Source: DASSBR01 sp035708085
GTDB taxonomy: Bacteria > Pseudomonadota > Gammaproteobacteria > Natronospirales > DASSBR01
Direction of reading: 5' to 3'
Length of the DNA stretch: 29,859 bases
Assembly (NCBI GenBank): GCA_035708085.1
Contig: DASSTE010000031.1
Coordinates: 1-29,859 of the forward strand
The position numbers and the translations under genes are program-made. The notes under the pieces are model-generated. The model was not told the DNA's origin, made no database searches, and was given only the letters and a program-made list of their open reading frames with translations. Of the stretch, positions 15,540 to 24,298 are shown piece by piece. Every line of letters begins with the position of its first letter. Position 1 is the first letter of the stretch.

Positions 15540-16855
15540 ATGCGGAGGTCGCCGAGAGCACGCAGCGCTACATCGATGCGTGGGAAAAGTTGAAGGCGCG
15601 CGACGACCGGCTGGGCGAACTGCGTCGCAGTGCCCTCGCCCGCTTTGCGGAGCACGGTTTTCCCGGCACGCGCGTCGAGGAATGGAAGTATACGAACCTG
15701 CGCCCGCTGGAGCGGCGCGAGTTTGCGCTGGCGCAGGAACTGCCGGCGAGTCTGCCGGAAGCGGCGAGCCTGCCGCTGGCCGATGCCGACCTGCCGACGG
15801 TGGCATTCGTGAACGGGCAATTCGCGGCCGGACTGTCGCGCCTGAATGATTTGCCCGAAGGCATCCAGGTGCGCAGCATTGCGGCGCTGCTGGAAGAGCA
15901 GCCGGAGGCGTTGCGGCCGCAGCTCGAAAGCGCAGCGACGGCCGACGACAATGTCGCCAGCACGCTGACGGAACTGAATACAGCCTTTTTCATCGACGGC
16001 GCCGCGATCGATATTGCCGCCGGTGTGCAGCTCGACCAGCCGCTGCACCTGCTGTTCATTTCGCAACGGGTGGATGCGTCGGTGGTCTCCCATCCACGCG
16101 TGATCGTGAACGTCGGCCACGGCAGCGAGATTTCCATCGTCGAGCACCATATCGGCATCGACGACGCCGTTAATTTCAGCAACAGCGTTGTGCAGATCGT
16201 GCTGGAGGATAACGCCGCGCTCCATCATTACCGCGTACAGCAGGAAAGCGCGCAGAGCTTCCACATCAGCAATACTCGCGTCCGGCAGGCGCGCGACAGC
16301 CGCTACCTCTCGCTTAACATCGACTTGGGCGGAATGCTGGTGCGTCACGATTTGCATGCGTATCTCGAAGGCACGAACGCCGAGGCCATTCTGGATGGCC
16401 TGTTCGTCCTCGGCGGCCGCCAGCATTGCGACAATCACACCTGGGTGAAACACGTCAGCCCGCAGACGCGCAGCCGCGAGCGCTACAAGGGCATCATTGG
16501 CGGCCGCGCCCGCGGCGTGTTCAACGGCAAGGTTTACGTCGAGCCGGGTGCACAGCAAACGGATTCGAATCAGTCAAGCCACAACCTGCTGCTGTCCGAC
16601 AACGCCGAGATCGACACCAAGCCGGAACTCGAGATTTACGCCGACGATGTGAAGTGCAACCACGGCGCGACGGTGGGCCAGCTCGATGAAACGGCGCTGT
16701 TTTATCTTCGCTCGCGCGGCCTGGGCGCGGACGATGCCCGCCGACTGCTGATCACGGCGTTCGCGCGGGAGATGCTGGATCCGATTGAGGCTGCGCCGGT
16801 GAAGAAATATCTCGAAAACGCCCTGGAAGTTGCTTTAGGAGGCTCTCAAGGATGA
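15536..16855 (+). CDS. sufD: Fe-S cluster scaffold subunit SufD
   Basis: A 439-residue SufB paralogue and partner in SufBC2D. Motifs include FPGTRVEEWKYTNLRPL near the N-terminus, VFNGKVYVEPGAQQTDSNQS in the beta-helix, and the C-terminal DVKCNHGATVGQLDETALFY with LRSRGLGADDARRLL. The ATG at 15536 overlaps the sufC stop and is preceded by GAGGAGG. An upstream in-frame start would lie inside sufC and is not needed. The stop overlaps the sufS start in the same ATGA fashion. Confidence 0.96.
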   Translation: MNAEVAESTQRYIDAWEKLKARDDRLGELRRSALARFAEHGFPGTRVEEWKYTNLRPLERREFALAQELPASLPEAASLPLADADLPTVAFVNGQFAAGLSRLNDLPEGIQVRSIAALLEEQPEALRPQLESAATADDNVASTLTELNTAFFIDGAAIDIAAGVQLDQPLHLLFISQRVDASVVSHPRVIVNVGHGSEISIVEHHIGIDDAVNFSNSVVQIVLEDNAALHHYRVQQESAQSFHISNTRVRQARDSRYLSLNIDLGGMLVRHDLHAYLEGTNAEAILDGLFVLGGRQHCDNHTWVKHVSPQTRSRERYKGIIGGRARGVFNGKVYVEPGAQQTDSNQSSHNLLLSDNAEIDTKPELEIYADDVKCNHGATVGQLDETALFYLRSRGLGADDARRLLITAFAREMLDPIEAAPVKKYLENALEVALGGSQG

Positions 16856-18102
16856 GTACATTGATTAAGGAAGCATCGGCGCCGACCTTCGACGTCGAAC
16901 GCGTGCGCCGCGATTTTCCGATTCTCGCGGCGACCGTGCGCGGCAAGCCATTGGCTTACCTGGATAATGCTGCAACCACCCAAAAGCCGCAGGCCGTGAT
17001 TGACGCGATTCAGCAGTATTACACCCACGGCAACGCGAACGTACACCGCGGCGTGCACCTGCTGAGCGAAACGGCGACGGAGGCGTACGAAGGCGCGCGC
17101 GAGACCATTCGCCGGTTTATCAATGCTGCGAGCACGCAGGAAATCATCTTTACGCGCGGCACCAGCGAATCGATCAACCTCGTGGCGCAGAGCTACGGTG
17201 GCGACAAGTTCCAGCCGGGCGACGAGATCGTGCTGACGGCTATGGAGCATCATTCCAACATCGTGCCGTGGCAGTTGATTGCCCAGCGCACCGGCGCAAA
17301 GTTGCGCGTCGCGAATATCAACGATGTCGGCGAAGTCGACCTGGCGCATTTCCGCAGCCTGTTCAACGAGCGCACCCGATTTGCCGCGCTGAGCCATGTA
17401 TCCAATGCGCTCGGCACGATCAATCCGGTCGAGGGCATGGTTGCGTTCGCGCACGAACACGATGTGCCCGTGCTGCTCGACGGTGCCCAGGCGCTGCCGC
17501 ATATCCCGGTGGATGTGCAGGCCATCGGCTGCGATTTCTATGCAGCGTCCGGGCACAAGGCATTCGGCCCCACCGGCATCGGCTTTCTGTACGGCAAGGA
17601 AGCGCTGCTCGAGGCGATGCCGCCCTGGCAGGGCGGCGGCGACATGATCCGAATGGTCACATTCGAGCGCACCGAGTACGCGGGCCTGCCGCACAAGTTT
17701 GAAGCCGGCACGCCACACATTGCCGGCGCGATCGGTTTTGGCGCGGCGCTGACGTATCTGGAAAAGTTAAGCCTCGAAGCGATCGAAGCCTACGAAAGTG
17801 ATCTGCTGGAATACGGCACAGCGCGATTGAGCGACATCGACGGCCTGCGCCTGATCGGCACCGCGCGGCGCAAGGCCGGCGTGCTGTCGTTCGTCATGGA
17901 CCGCATTCACCCGCACGACCTCGGCACTATCGTTGACCAGCACGGCGTTGCCATTCGCACCGGGCATCATTGCGCGATGCCGGTGATGGAGCGGTTTGCC
18001 GTGCCGGCGACCGCGCGCGCTTCGCTTGCGTTCTACAACACTCGGGCCGAAGTCGACGCGCTCTGCGAGGCACTTGAAAGCGCGAAAGAGGTTTTTGCCT
18101 AA
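16852..18102 (+). CDS. sufS: cysteine desulfurase SufS
   Basis: A 416-residue PLP-dependent enzyme (group II) that removes sulfur from cysteine and hands it to SufU. K236 in SGHKAFGPTG binds PLP, and C374 in RTGHHCAMPVM carries the persulfide in the short loop typical of SufS. LAYLDNAATTQKP and NVHRGVHLLS mark the N-terminal part. An AGGAGG lies upstream, within the end of sufD. The TAA shares a base with the sufU ATG. Confidence 0.97.
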   Translation: MSTLIKEASAPTFDVERVRRDFPILAATVRGKPLAYLDNAATTQKPQAVIDAIQQYYTHGNANVHRGVHLLSETATEAYEGARETIRRFINAASTQEIIFTRGTSESINLVAQSYGGDKFQPGDEIVLTAMEHHSNIVPWQLIAQRTGAKLRVANINDVGEVDLAHFRSLFNERTRFAALSHVSNALGTINPVEGMVAFAHEHDVPVLLDGAQALPHIPVDVQAIGCDFYAASGHKAFGPTGIGFLYGKEALLEAMPPWQGGGDMIRMVTFERTEYAGLPHKFEAGTPHIAGAIGFGAALTYLEKLSLEAIEAYESDLLEYGTARLSDIDGLRLIGTARRKAGVLSFVMDRIHPHDLGTIVDQHGVAIRTGHHCAMPVMERFAVPATARASLAFYNTRAEVDALCEALESAKEVFA

Positions 18103-18542
18103 TGGATCTGAGCGATCTTTATCAGGATATCATTATCGACCACAATCGCTCGCCGCGGAATTTCCGCCGCATCGACCCGGCGACGCGCGAGGCCCAGGGC
18201 TTCAATCCGCTGTGCGGAGACAAGCTGACGGTGTACCTGAAGCTCGACGGCGACCGCGTCGAAGACGTGAGCTTCGAAGGCTCCGGCTGCGCGATTTCCG
18301 TTGCATCCGCATCGCTGATGACGGACACGCTGAAAGGCAAGACGCAGGCCGAGGCCGAAGCGTTGTTCAAAGACATGCACGCGCTGCTCACCGGCCAAAG
18401 CGAGGAAGCGCCGGAGCGACTCGGCAAGCTCGCCGCGCTGGCCGGCGTCCGGGACTATCCATCGCGCGTCAAGTGCGCCACGTTGTGCTGGCATACCGTG
18501 CAGGCGGCGCTCGAAAAGCGCGAAGCGGCGACGACCGAGTAA
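18102..18542 (+). CDS. sufU: sulfur-transfer protein SufU
   Basis: A 146-residue IscU-like protein of the SufU type, which takes persulfide sulfur from SufS. Zinc and sulfur ligands are present: C38 and D40 (NPLCGD), C63 (GSGCAIS) and C125 (VKCATLCWH), close to the positions in Bacillus SufU. It has the extra loop before the last cysteine (GQSEEAPERLGKLAALAGV) that separates SufU from IscU. The operon has no sufE, so this protein is the likely sulfur acceptor. Confidence 0.93.
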   Translation: MDLSDLYQDIIIDHNRSPRNFRRIDPATREAQGFNPLCGDKLTVYLKLDGDRVEDVSFEGSGCAISVASASLMTDTLKGKTQAEAEALFKDMHALLTGQSEEAPERLGKLAALAGVRDYPSRVKCATLCWHTVQAALEKREAATTE

Positions 18543-18556
18543 ACGGAGACAACGAA

Positions 18557-19105
18557 ATGTTTCGCGGTGAAACTACGACGTTGACGCGTGATTGCGAAGC
18601 CGTGCTCGTTCCGGCCGGACATCGCGTCATCATTCCCGAAGGTACAGAGGTGACGATCACGCAGGCGCTCGGCGGCAGCTTCACAATTTATGCCGGCGGC
18701 AGCCTCGCGCGCGTCGATGGTCAGGATGGCGACGCCCTGGGACGCGAGCCGCTCGAACCGGTCACACTGGCCCAAGACGCCTCGCGCGAGGAAGTCGAAG
18801 CCGCCGTTACCGCCCAACTCAAAACGGTGTTTGACCCGGAAATTCCGATCAACATCGTCGATCTCGGGCTGGTATATGAATGTGCCACAGTCGAACTCGG
18901 GTCGCATCAATACCGCGTGGAAGCGAAGCTCACGCTGACCGCGCCAGGCTGCGGCATGGGCGACATCCTGGTCGAAGACGCACGCACCAAAATACTCGCG
19001 ATTCCGCAAATCGCCGAGGTCGATATCGAACTGGTGTTCGACCCGCCGTGGAATCAGACCATGATGTCGGACGAGGCGAAACTGCAGACGGGAATGTATT
19101 ACTAG
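18557..19105 (+). CDS. sufT: Fe-S maturation factor SufT (DUF59/MIP18 family)
   Basis: A 182-residue protein. The N-terminal part (VLVPAGHRVIIPEGTEVTIT) is typical of long SufT proteins, and the C-terminal DUF59 domain contains VFDPEIPINIVDLGLVYE and LTAPGCGMGD with the conserved cysteine. SufT proteins help maturation of Fe-S enzymes; the exact step is unsettled. I start at the ATG at 18557, 14 bp after the sufU stop, with ACGGAGA upstream. Confidence 0.9.
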   Translation: MFRGETTTLTRDCEAVLVPAGHRVIIPEGTEVTITQALGGSFTIYAGGSLARVDGQDGDALGREPLEPVTLAQDASREEVEAAVTAQLKTVFDPEIPINIVDLGLVYECATVELGSHQYRVEAKLTLTAPGCGMGDILVEDARTKILAIPQIAEVDIELVFDPPWNQTMMSDEAKLQTGMYY

Positions 19106-19148
19106 GTCAAGGGGGAAGGGTCAAAGGCATGCTTCCTCTTCCCTTGAC
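19106..19148. repeat. inverted repeat between sufT and the Rieske gene
   Basis: GTCAAGGG at 19106–19113 pairs with CCCTTGAC at 19141–19148, and GGAAG at 19114–19118 with CTTCC at 19132–19136, leaving a small bulge on one side. It starts directly after the sufT stop codon. No T-run follows, so it may reduce rather than stop transcription into the next gene, or protect the upstream mRNA end. Confidence 0.55.
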
Positions 19149-19177
19149 CTTTTACCCTTTACCGCCAAAGGAGACCC

Positions 19178-19498
19178 ATGTCCGATTGGATCAATGTGGC
19201 TGCCGCGTCCGAACTGCCGCCAGGCCAATTTGCTATTACTGACTTTGGGGACATCGAAATCGCCGTCATCAATGTCGACGGCGAGTTCTATGCAATCGAA
19301 GACGTCTGCACCCACGACGGCGGCGAACTGACCGGCGGCGTGATCGAGGGCGACCAGATCGAATGCCCCCGCCACGGCGCCCGCTTTTGCATTCGCACCG
19401 GCGCCGTGCTCGCGCCGCCGGCTTACGAAGATATCAGTACCTTTCCGTGCCGCGTCGAAGCGGGCATGGTGCAGGTTCGCGACAACCGCGACGACTGA
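19178..19498 (+). CDS. Rieske [2Fe-2S] ferredoxin-like protein
   Basis: A 106-residue single-domain Rieske protein of the oxygenase-ferredoxin/NirD type. Both ligand boxes are intact: VCTHDGGELTGG (C-x-H) and CPRHGARF (C-x2-H). There is no membrane anchor, so it is soluble. A good AAAGGAGA ribosome site precedes the ATG. It lies at the end of the suf operon with no oxygenase nearby, so a role as a redox partner for Fe-S assembly is plausible but inferred only from position. Confidence 0.92.
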   Translation: MSDWINVAAASELPPGQFAITDFGDIEIAVINVDGEFYAIEDVCTHDGGELTGGVIEGDQIECPRHGARFCIRTGAVLAPPAYEDISTFPCRVEAGMVQVRDNRDD

Positions 19499-19501
19499 GT
19501 C

Positions 19502-20125
19502 CTACGGCAGCACGCCTCCACCGTCGGCGCCGAACCGCTCGTGGTAGTCGGCCCGCGCGGCGTTGATCACCTCGCACGCCCGCTCGCGGCCGTAGGGCTT
19601 CTCGATCTCGACGCCCATGTCGTGGCCCGGAATCCACTTGTACGTGAAGAAATAATGCATCAGGCGCTCGACGATCTGTTCGGGGATTCCGGACAGATCC
19701 TGTGCGTCGCCCCAGAAATGGTCGCCGTCGAGCACGGCAATAATCTTGTCGTCGGCTTCGCCGTGGTCGTTCATGCGCAGGCCGCCGACCACGCGCGCCG
19801 ACATCAGAATCTGGCTGCGCTGAATCGGCCGCTCGGAAATGACGCAGATATCGAGCGGATCGCCGTCACCCTTGAGCTTCGTCTCGCCCAGCGCCCCGAC
19901 CCGGTCGCCGCAATAGGTCCGCGGAATGAAGCCGTAAAGCGTTGGCGGCTGCGCCGAACTGCGCTGCGGCCGATCCACCAGCAGGTACCCCGTTTCCTTG
20001 TCGACTTCGTACTTCACGAGGTCGAATGGCGTCATTTCGATGTAGGCGTTGACTAGCTCGGGCGGCGAGTCGCCAACCTCCAGTCCGTGCCAGGGATGCG
20101 GGCGCCACTGGTAGTAGGATTTCAC
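19502..20125 (-). CDS. ppa: inorganic pyrophosphatase
   Basis: A 207-residue family I soluble pyrophosphatase that hydrolyses PPi and so drives biosynthetic reactions. The signature DGDPLDICV holds the metal-binding aspartates, and KYEVDKETG with PPTLYGFIPRTYCGD matches the substrate-site region. I take the GTG at 20123–20125 (VKSYYQWRPHPWHG), which has a GGAGA ribosome site about 8 bp upstream. Readings further upstream have no family match. A TATAAT on the minus strand (20166–20171) may be its -10 element. It is convergent with the Rieske gene, with only 3 bp between the stops. Confidence 0.93.
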   Translation of the reverse strand: MKSYYQWRPHPWHGLEVGDSPPELVNAYIEMTPFDLVKYEVDKETGYLLVDRPQRSSAQPPTLYGFIPRTYCGDRVGALGETKLKGDGDPLDICVISERPIQRSQILMSARVVGGLRMNDHGEADDKIIAVLDGDHFWGDAQDLSGIPEQIVERLMHYFFTYKWIPGHDMGVEIEKPYGRERACEVINAARADYHERFGADGGGVLP

Positions 20126-20193
20126 TAAAATCTCCGTTTTGTTTGTTGCGGCGAAAAAACCATGAATTATACCGTTTTTCGCCCTCCCGGCTT

Positions 20194-20469
20194 CTATCCG
20201 TGCCGTGTCTTGTCGCGTTGTTCCTCGACTTCGAAATCGCCTTCGATGAAGTCCCCCTGGGGCTCCTTGTGAGCCATGTGACGCCGGATTTTGTGCTGCA
20301 ACCACCACACACGTGCCGCGACGATCGCAACCAGAATCAGTGCCATACCGGCCAATATCAGGAAGGCGACAAAGCCGAACAGCAGGCTGACACCGACCGC
20401 GATAGCAGCGACAAACAGCGTCAACGCGCGGGCAAAGGGGTTGCTGGAAGGCGGTAAAGCTTGAGGCAT
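20194..20469 (-). CDS. small membrane protein of unknown function
   Basis: A 91-residue protein starting MPQALPPSSNPFARALTLFV. The central two thirds are hydrophobic and form two adjacent or one long membrane segment (residues about 14–57, including GVSLLFGFVAFLILAGMALI). A basic WWLQHKIRRH and an acidic tail with GDFIEGDFEVEEQ follow. I do not recognise the family; the tail hints at a conserved small gammaproteobacterial protein. The start is uncertain because no clear ribosome site precedes this ATG, and the frame is open further upstream. It lies 68 bp upstream of ppa on the same strand. Confidence 0.6.
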   Translation of the reverse strand: MPQALPPSSNPFARALTLFVAAIAVGVSLLFGFVAFLILAGMALILVAIVAARVWWLQHKIRRHMAHKEPQGDFIEGDFEVEEQRDKTRHG

Positions 20470-20577
20470 AGGGGATAAATGGGGGCGGTTGACTGGAATG
20501 CAAGCAGATGGCGGAAGGAGTGGGATTACTCCGGCAACCCTGCCCTCCGCCCCTTCGCGGCCCGCCTTCGGCGGTTC

Positions 20578-20598
20578 AAAATCGCTCCCGGCGATTTT
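20578..20598 (-). terminator. palindromic hairpin downstream of tRNA-Ser
   Basis: AAAATCGC at 20578–20585 and GCGATTTT at 20591–20598 form an 8-bp stem with a 5-base loop. Flanking GGTTC/GAACC can lengthen it with a short bulge. On the minus strand it lies about 90 bp after the tRNA gene. The T-run is only four bases and part of the stem, so terminator function is possible but not certain. The surrounding 20470–20685 holds no gene that I can support. Confidence 0.4.
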
Positions 20599-20685
20599 GT
20601 CGAACCCAGTCAATTACAACTTCGCGGGTTCAAATACGCCTCGTTCAACGCTATGGCCGTCATTATTGCGTCGATGCGTAAAATT

Positions 20686-20775
20686 TGGCGGAGAGGGTGG
20701 GATTTGAACCCACGAAGGACTTGCGCCCTTGCCGGTTTTCAAGACCGGTGCATTCAACCACTCTGCCACCTCTCC
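20686..20775 (-). tRNA. tRNA-Ser (anticodon UGA)
   Basis: A 90-nt type II tRNA. The acceptor stem GGAGAGG (20775–20769) pairs with CCTCTCC (20696–20690), followed by discriminator G and an encoded CCA (20688–20686). The anticodon loop is CTTGAAA, giving UGA, which reads UCA-type serine codons. A long variable arm (CAAGGGCGCAAGTCC) and the T-loop GGTTCAAATCC are present. The serine tRNA synthetase gene is nearby at 22641. Confidence 0.97.
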
Positions 20776-20865
20776 GGAGGAACGGATGATAATCGAACGC
20801 GGCGCTTTCATCCAATCGCGCTCAAAACGCTATACTGACGCAGTCTCCGCATGCAGCCATAATCA

Positions 20866-21573
20866 ATGAAGCAGCGAACTGCCGCCGTCATTCGGCACAT
20901 TGCGTTCGAAGATGCCGCCTCGCTGGGTGGTCCGTTGGCCGCCGCAGGCTTCGAGATGCGCTATCTCGATGCGAGTTCGGGACGGATCGACGTCGACGCT
21001 GCGGTTGAGGCCGACCTGCTGGTGGTACTGGGCGGCCCGATCGGCGTCGGGAATCTGAATGAATTTCCGGTACTGCATCAGGAACTCGACGCGATCGACC
21101 GCCGCCTGGCCGACGCGCGCCCGATCCTGGGCATCTGTCTCGGCGCACAGCTCGTCGCACACGCGCTCGGCGCACATATCGCCGCCGGCGAGCCGGAAAT
21201 CGGATGGGCGCCGCTAACGCTGACGGCGCAAGGAGCCGACAGCCCTCTACGCCATCTCGACGTCCCGGTGCTGCACTGGCACAACGACCGCTTCGAACTG
21301 CCTGCCGGCGCAACCTGCCTGGCCTCCACCGCCTCGACGCCAAACCAGGCATTCGCCTGGCAGAACACGCTGGCGATGCAATTTCATCCCGAAGTGACGG
21401 CCGCCGGGCTCGAATCCTGGTATATCGGGCATCACCGCGGCATTGTCGCGAGCGGCCTTACCGTACAACAGATGCGCGAGGTCAGCGAACGCCACGCGCC
21501 CGGACTGATCGCGCGCAGCCGCGTCATGTTCGCGGCGTGGCTCGAATCGATAGAACTGACTCAGGGGGCATAA
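20866..21573 (+). CDS. class I glutamine amidotransferase (GMP-synthase-like)
   Basis: A 235-residue GATase1 domain protein. The nucleophile elbow GICLGAQL holds the catalytic cysteine, and MQFHPEV carries the catalytic histidine and glutamate; LVVLGGPIGVGN forms the oxyanion region. It is a stand-alone amidotransferase, like those annotated as GMP-synthase-like glutamine amidotransferases, and its acceptor substrate is unknown. A possible -10 (TATACT, 20831–20836) lies 30 bp upstream, and the ribosome site is weak. corA starts 3 bp after its stop, so the two are probably co-transcribed. Confidence 0.88.
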   Translation: MKQRTAAVIRHIAFEDAASLGGPLAAAGFEMRYLDASSGRIDVDAAVEADLLVVLGGPIGVGNLNEFPVLHQELDAIDRRLADARPILGICLGAQLVAHALGAHIAAGEPEIGWAPLTLTAQGADSPLRHLDVPVLHWHNDRFELPAGATCLASTASTPNQAFAWQNTLAMQFHPEVTAAGLESWYIGHHRGIVASGLTVQQMREVSERHAPGLIARSRVMFAAWLESIELTQGA

Positions 21574-21576
21574 CCG

Positions 21577-22640
21577 ATGCGATATTTTCCTCGCCGTTAT
21601 TCGCGCCCCGGCGCCGCGCCGGGCACGCTCACCGACCACGAGACCGCCCCTGCCTTCCCGCCCACCAGGCGGCTGATTCAATTCAACGCGCAGGAAATCG
21701 TGGACAGGCCGATCGAGCCGGGCGAGCCCTGGCCGTCGACGCGGGAGGGCTACGTCACGTGGCTGCACCTGCAGGGGACGCCGACGACGGATTTGATGCA
21801 GCAGTTGGGCAGCGAATACGGGCTGCATCCGCTGGCGCTGGAGGATGTCATCAATGCCGGCCAGCGGCCGAAATTCGACGAGTATGACACCTACTACTTT
21901 ATCGTCATGAATTATCTCGTCCGCCACAGCGGCCGGCTCACCGCCGAACAGATCAGCCTGTTCCTGGGCGACAACTTCATCATCAGCATTCACGAAGGGC
22001 CGGAGGATGTCTTCGATCCCGTTCGCGCCCGGCTGCAAGCAAAGAAGACGCTGCGCAATGGCGGAGCCGATTTCCTGATACTCGCGCTGCTCGATCTGAT
22101 CGTTGACCACGGCTTCCCGCTTGTGGAGGACATGGCTGACCGCCTCGAGCAGATTGAGGATGCGGTTCTCGAGAACCCGGACAACGAGACACTCGACCGG
22201 ATCCACGTCACCCGCCGCGAACTGGGTTTCATGCGGCGTGTGCTGTGGCCACAGCGCGAAATCATCAACAGCCTCACGCGCAGCGACGGCGAAGTCATAG
22301 CGGATACGACCAGGCCCTACGTCCGCGACGTTTACGATCACACCGTCCAGATACTGGAACTGATCGAGGGCTACCGGGACCTCGGCTCGAGCCTGCTCGA
22401 ACTGTACATGTCGACGATCAACAACCGCATGAACGAGGTGATGAAAGTCCTGACGATGATCGCGACAATCTTCCTGCCGCTATCGTTCATCGCCGGCCTG
22501 TACGGCATGAACTTCAGTCCCGAAGCAAGCCATTGGAACATGCCGGAACTGCATTGGCACTACGGCTACTTTTACGCGCTGTTCGTCATGTTGATCATCG
22601 CGATCGGCATGATCATCGTCTTCAAGCGCAAACGGTGGTT

Positions 22641-22644
<4 letters not shown>
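21577..22644 (+). CDS. corA: magnesium/cobalt transporter CorA
   Basis: A 355-residue CorA-type channel of the inner membrane that takes up Mg2+ (and Co2+). The large cytoplasmic N-terminal domain is followed by TM1 (VLTMIATIFLPLSFIAGLYG), which ends in the signature YGMNF. A periplasmic loop follows (MPELHWHYGY), then TM2 (YALFVMLIIAIGMIIVFKRK) with the positive C-terminal end inside. Length and layout are normal. Its stop codon overlaps the convergent serS stop by 4 bp. Confidence 0.95.
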
Positions 22645-23915
<1,271 letters not shown>

Positions 23916-24244
23916 TTCTCTTGTCTGCTGTTCTTCCAAAATTTTATCGAGTACCGCATTGCTTTCAGTCAAGACTTCATCATTCCAGAATCTGATGATT
24001 TTGTAGCCGTACTGCTCCAGTGAGCCGTCCGCGATCGATCCGCCGCTTCCTGCTCTAAATGCTGACTTCCATCCAGATCAATAATCAGCTTCGCATCGAA
24101 GCAGACGAAATCGGCGATGTAGGAGCCTATGACCTCCTGACGCCGGAACTTGTAGCCTTTCAGACTGCGGTTGCGCAGGTGTCGCCATAATCGGCGCTCG
24201 GCGTCCGTTTGTTTTGATCTTAATTGGCGAGCAAGTTGTTTCAC
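23916..24244 (-). pseudogene. DUF559 endonuclease-like protein, frameshifted, without its own stop
   Basis: It starts with GTG at 24242–24244 (MKQLARQLRSKQTDAERRLW) and continues RRQEVIGSYIADFVCFDAKL then IIDLDGSQHLEQEAADRSRT, a clear DUF559 (very-short-patch-repair-like) domain. Near 24015–24025 the frame shifts and the actual frame ends at 23969. The expected C-terminus (LEQYGYKIIRFWNDEVLTES, then NAVLDKILEEQQ) continues in another frame, which fits the loss of one base in an 'AHLEQ' codon. That second frame is the serS frame and has no stop before the serS ATG. Function in the family is unproven. Confidence 0.82.
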
Positions 24245-24254
24245 CTATTTTTAT

Positions 24255-24290
24255 CCCCTCACCCTACCCTCTCCCTGAGGGAGAGGGTTT
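24255..24290. repeat. CCCTCTCCCT-type hairpin, copy 2
   Basis: CCCTCTCCCT at 24267–24276 pairs with AGGGAGAGGG at 24278–24287, preceded by CCCCTCACCCTA and followed by TTT. It fills the 54-bp gap between the rarA stop and the DUF559 start (both minus). On the plus strand the stem is followed by only three T's. Confidence 0.8.
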
Positions 24291-24298
24291 AAGAGTAC

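Noticed and set aside
15503..16558. 351-codon open frame on the minus strand opposite sufD
   Set aside because: Shadow of sufD; low-complexity R/A/Q-rich translation without domain signals.
17996..18556. Long upstream extension of sufT through sufS and sufU
   Set aside because: This part is a shifted reading of sufS/sufU. SufT homology starts only at the ATG at 18557, which has its own ribosome site.
24267..24287. Hairpin repeats as KOPS or Chi-like sites for FtsK or RecBCD
   Set aside because: The GGGAGAGGG arm does not match GGGNAGGG, and the copies do not share one orientation bias that can be judged in 30 kb.
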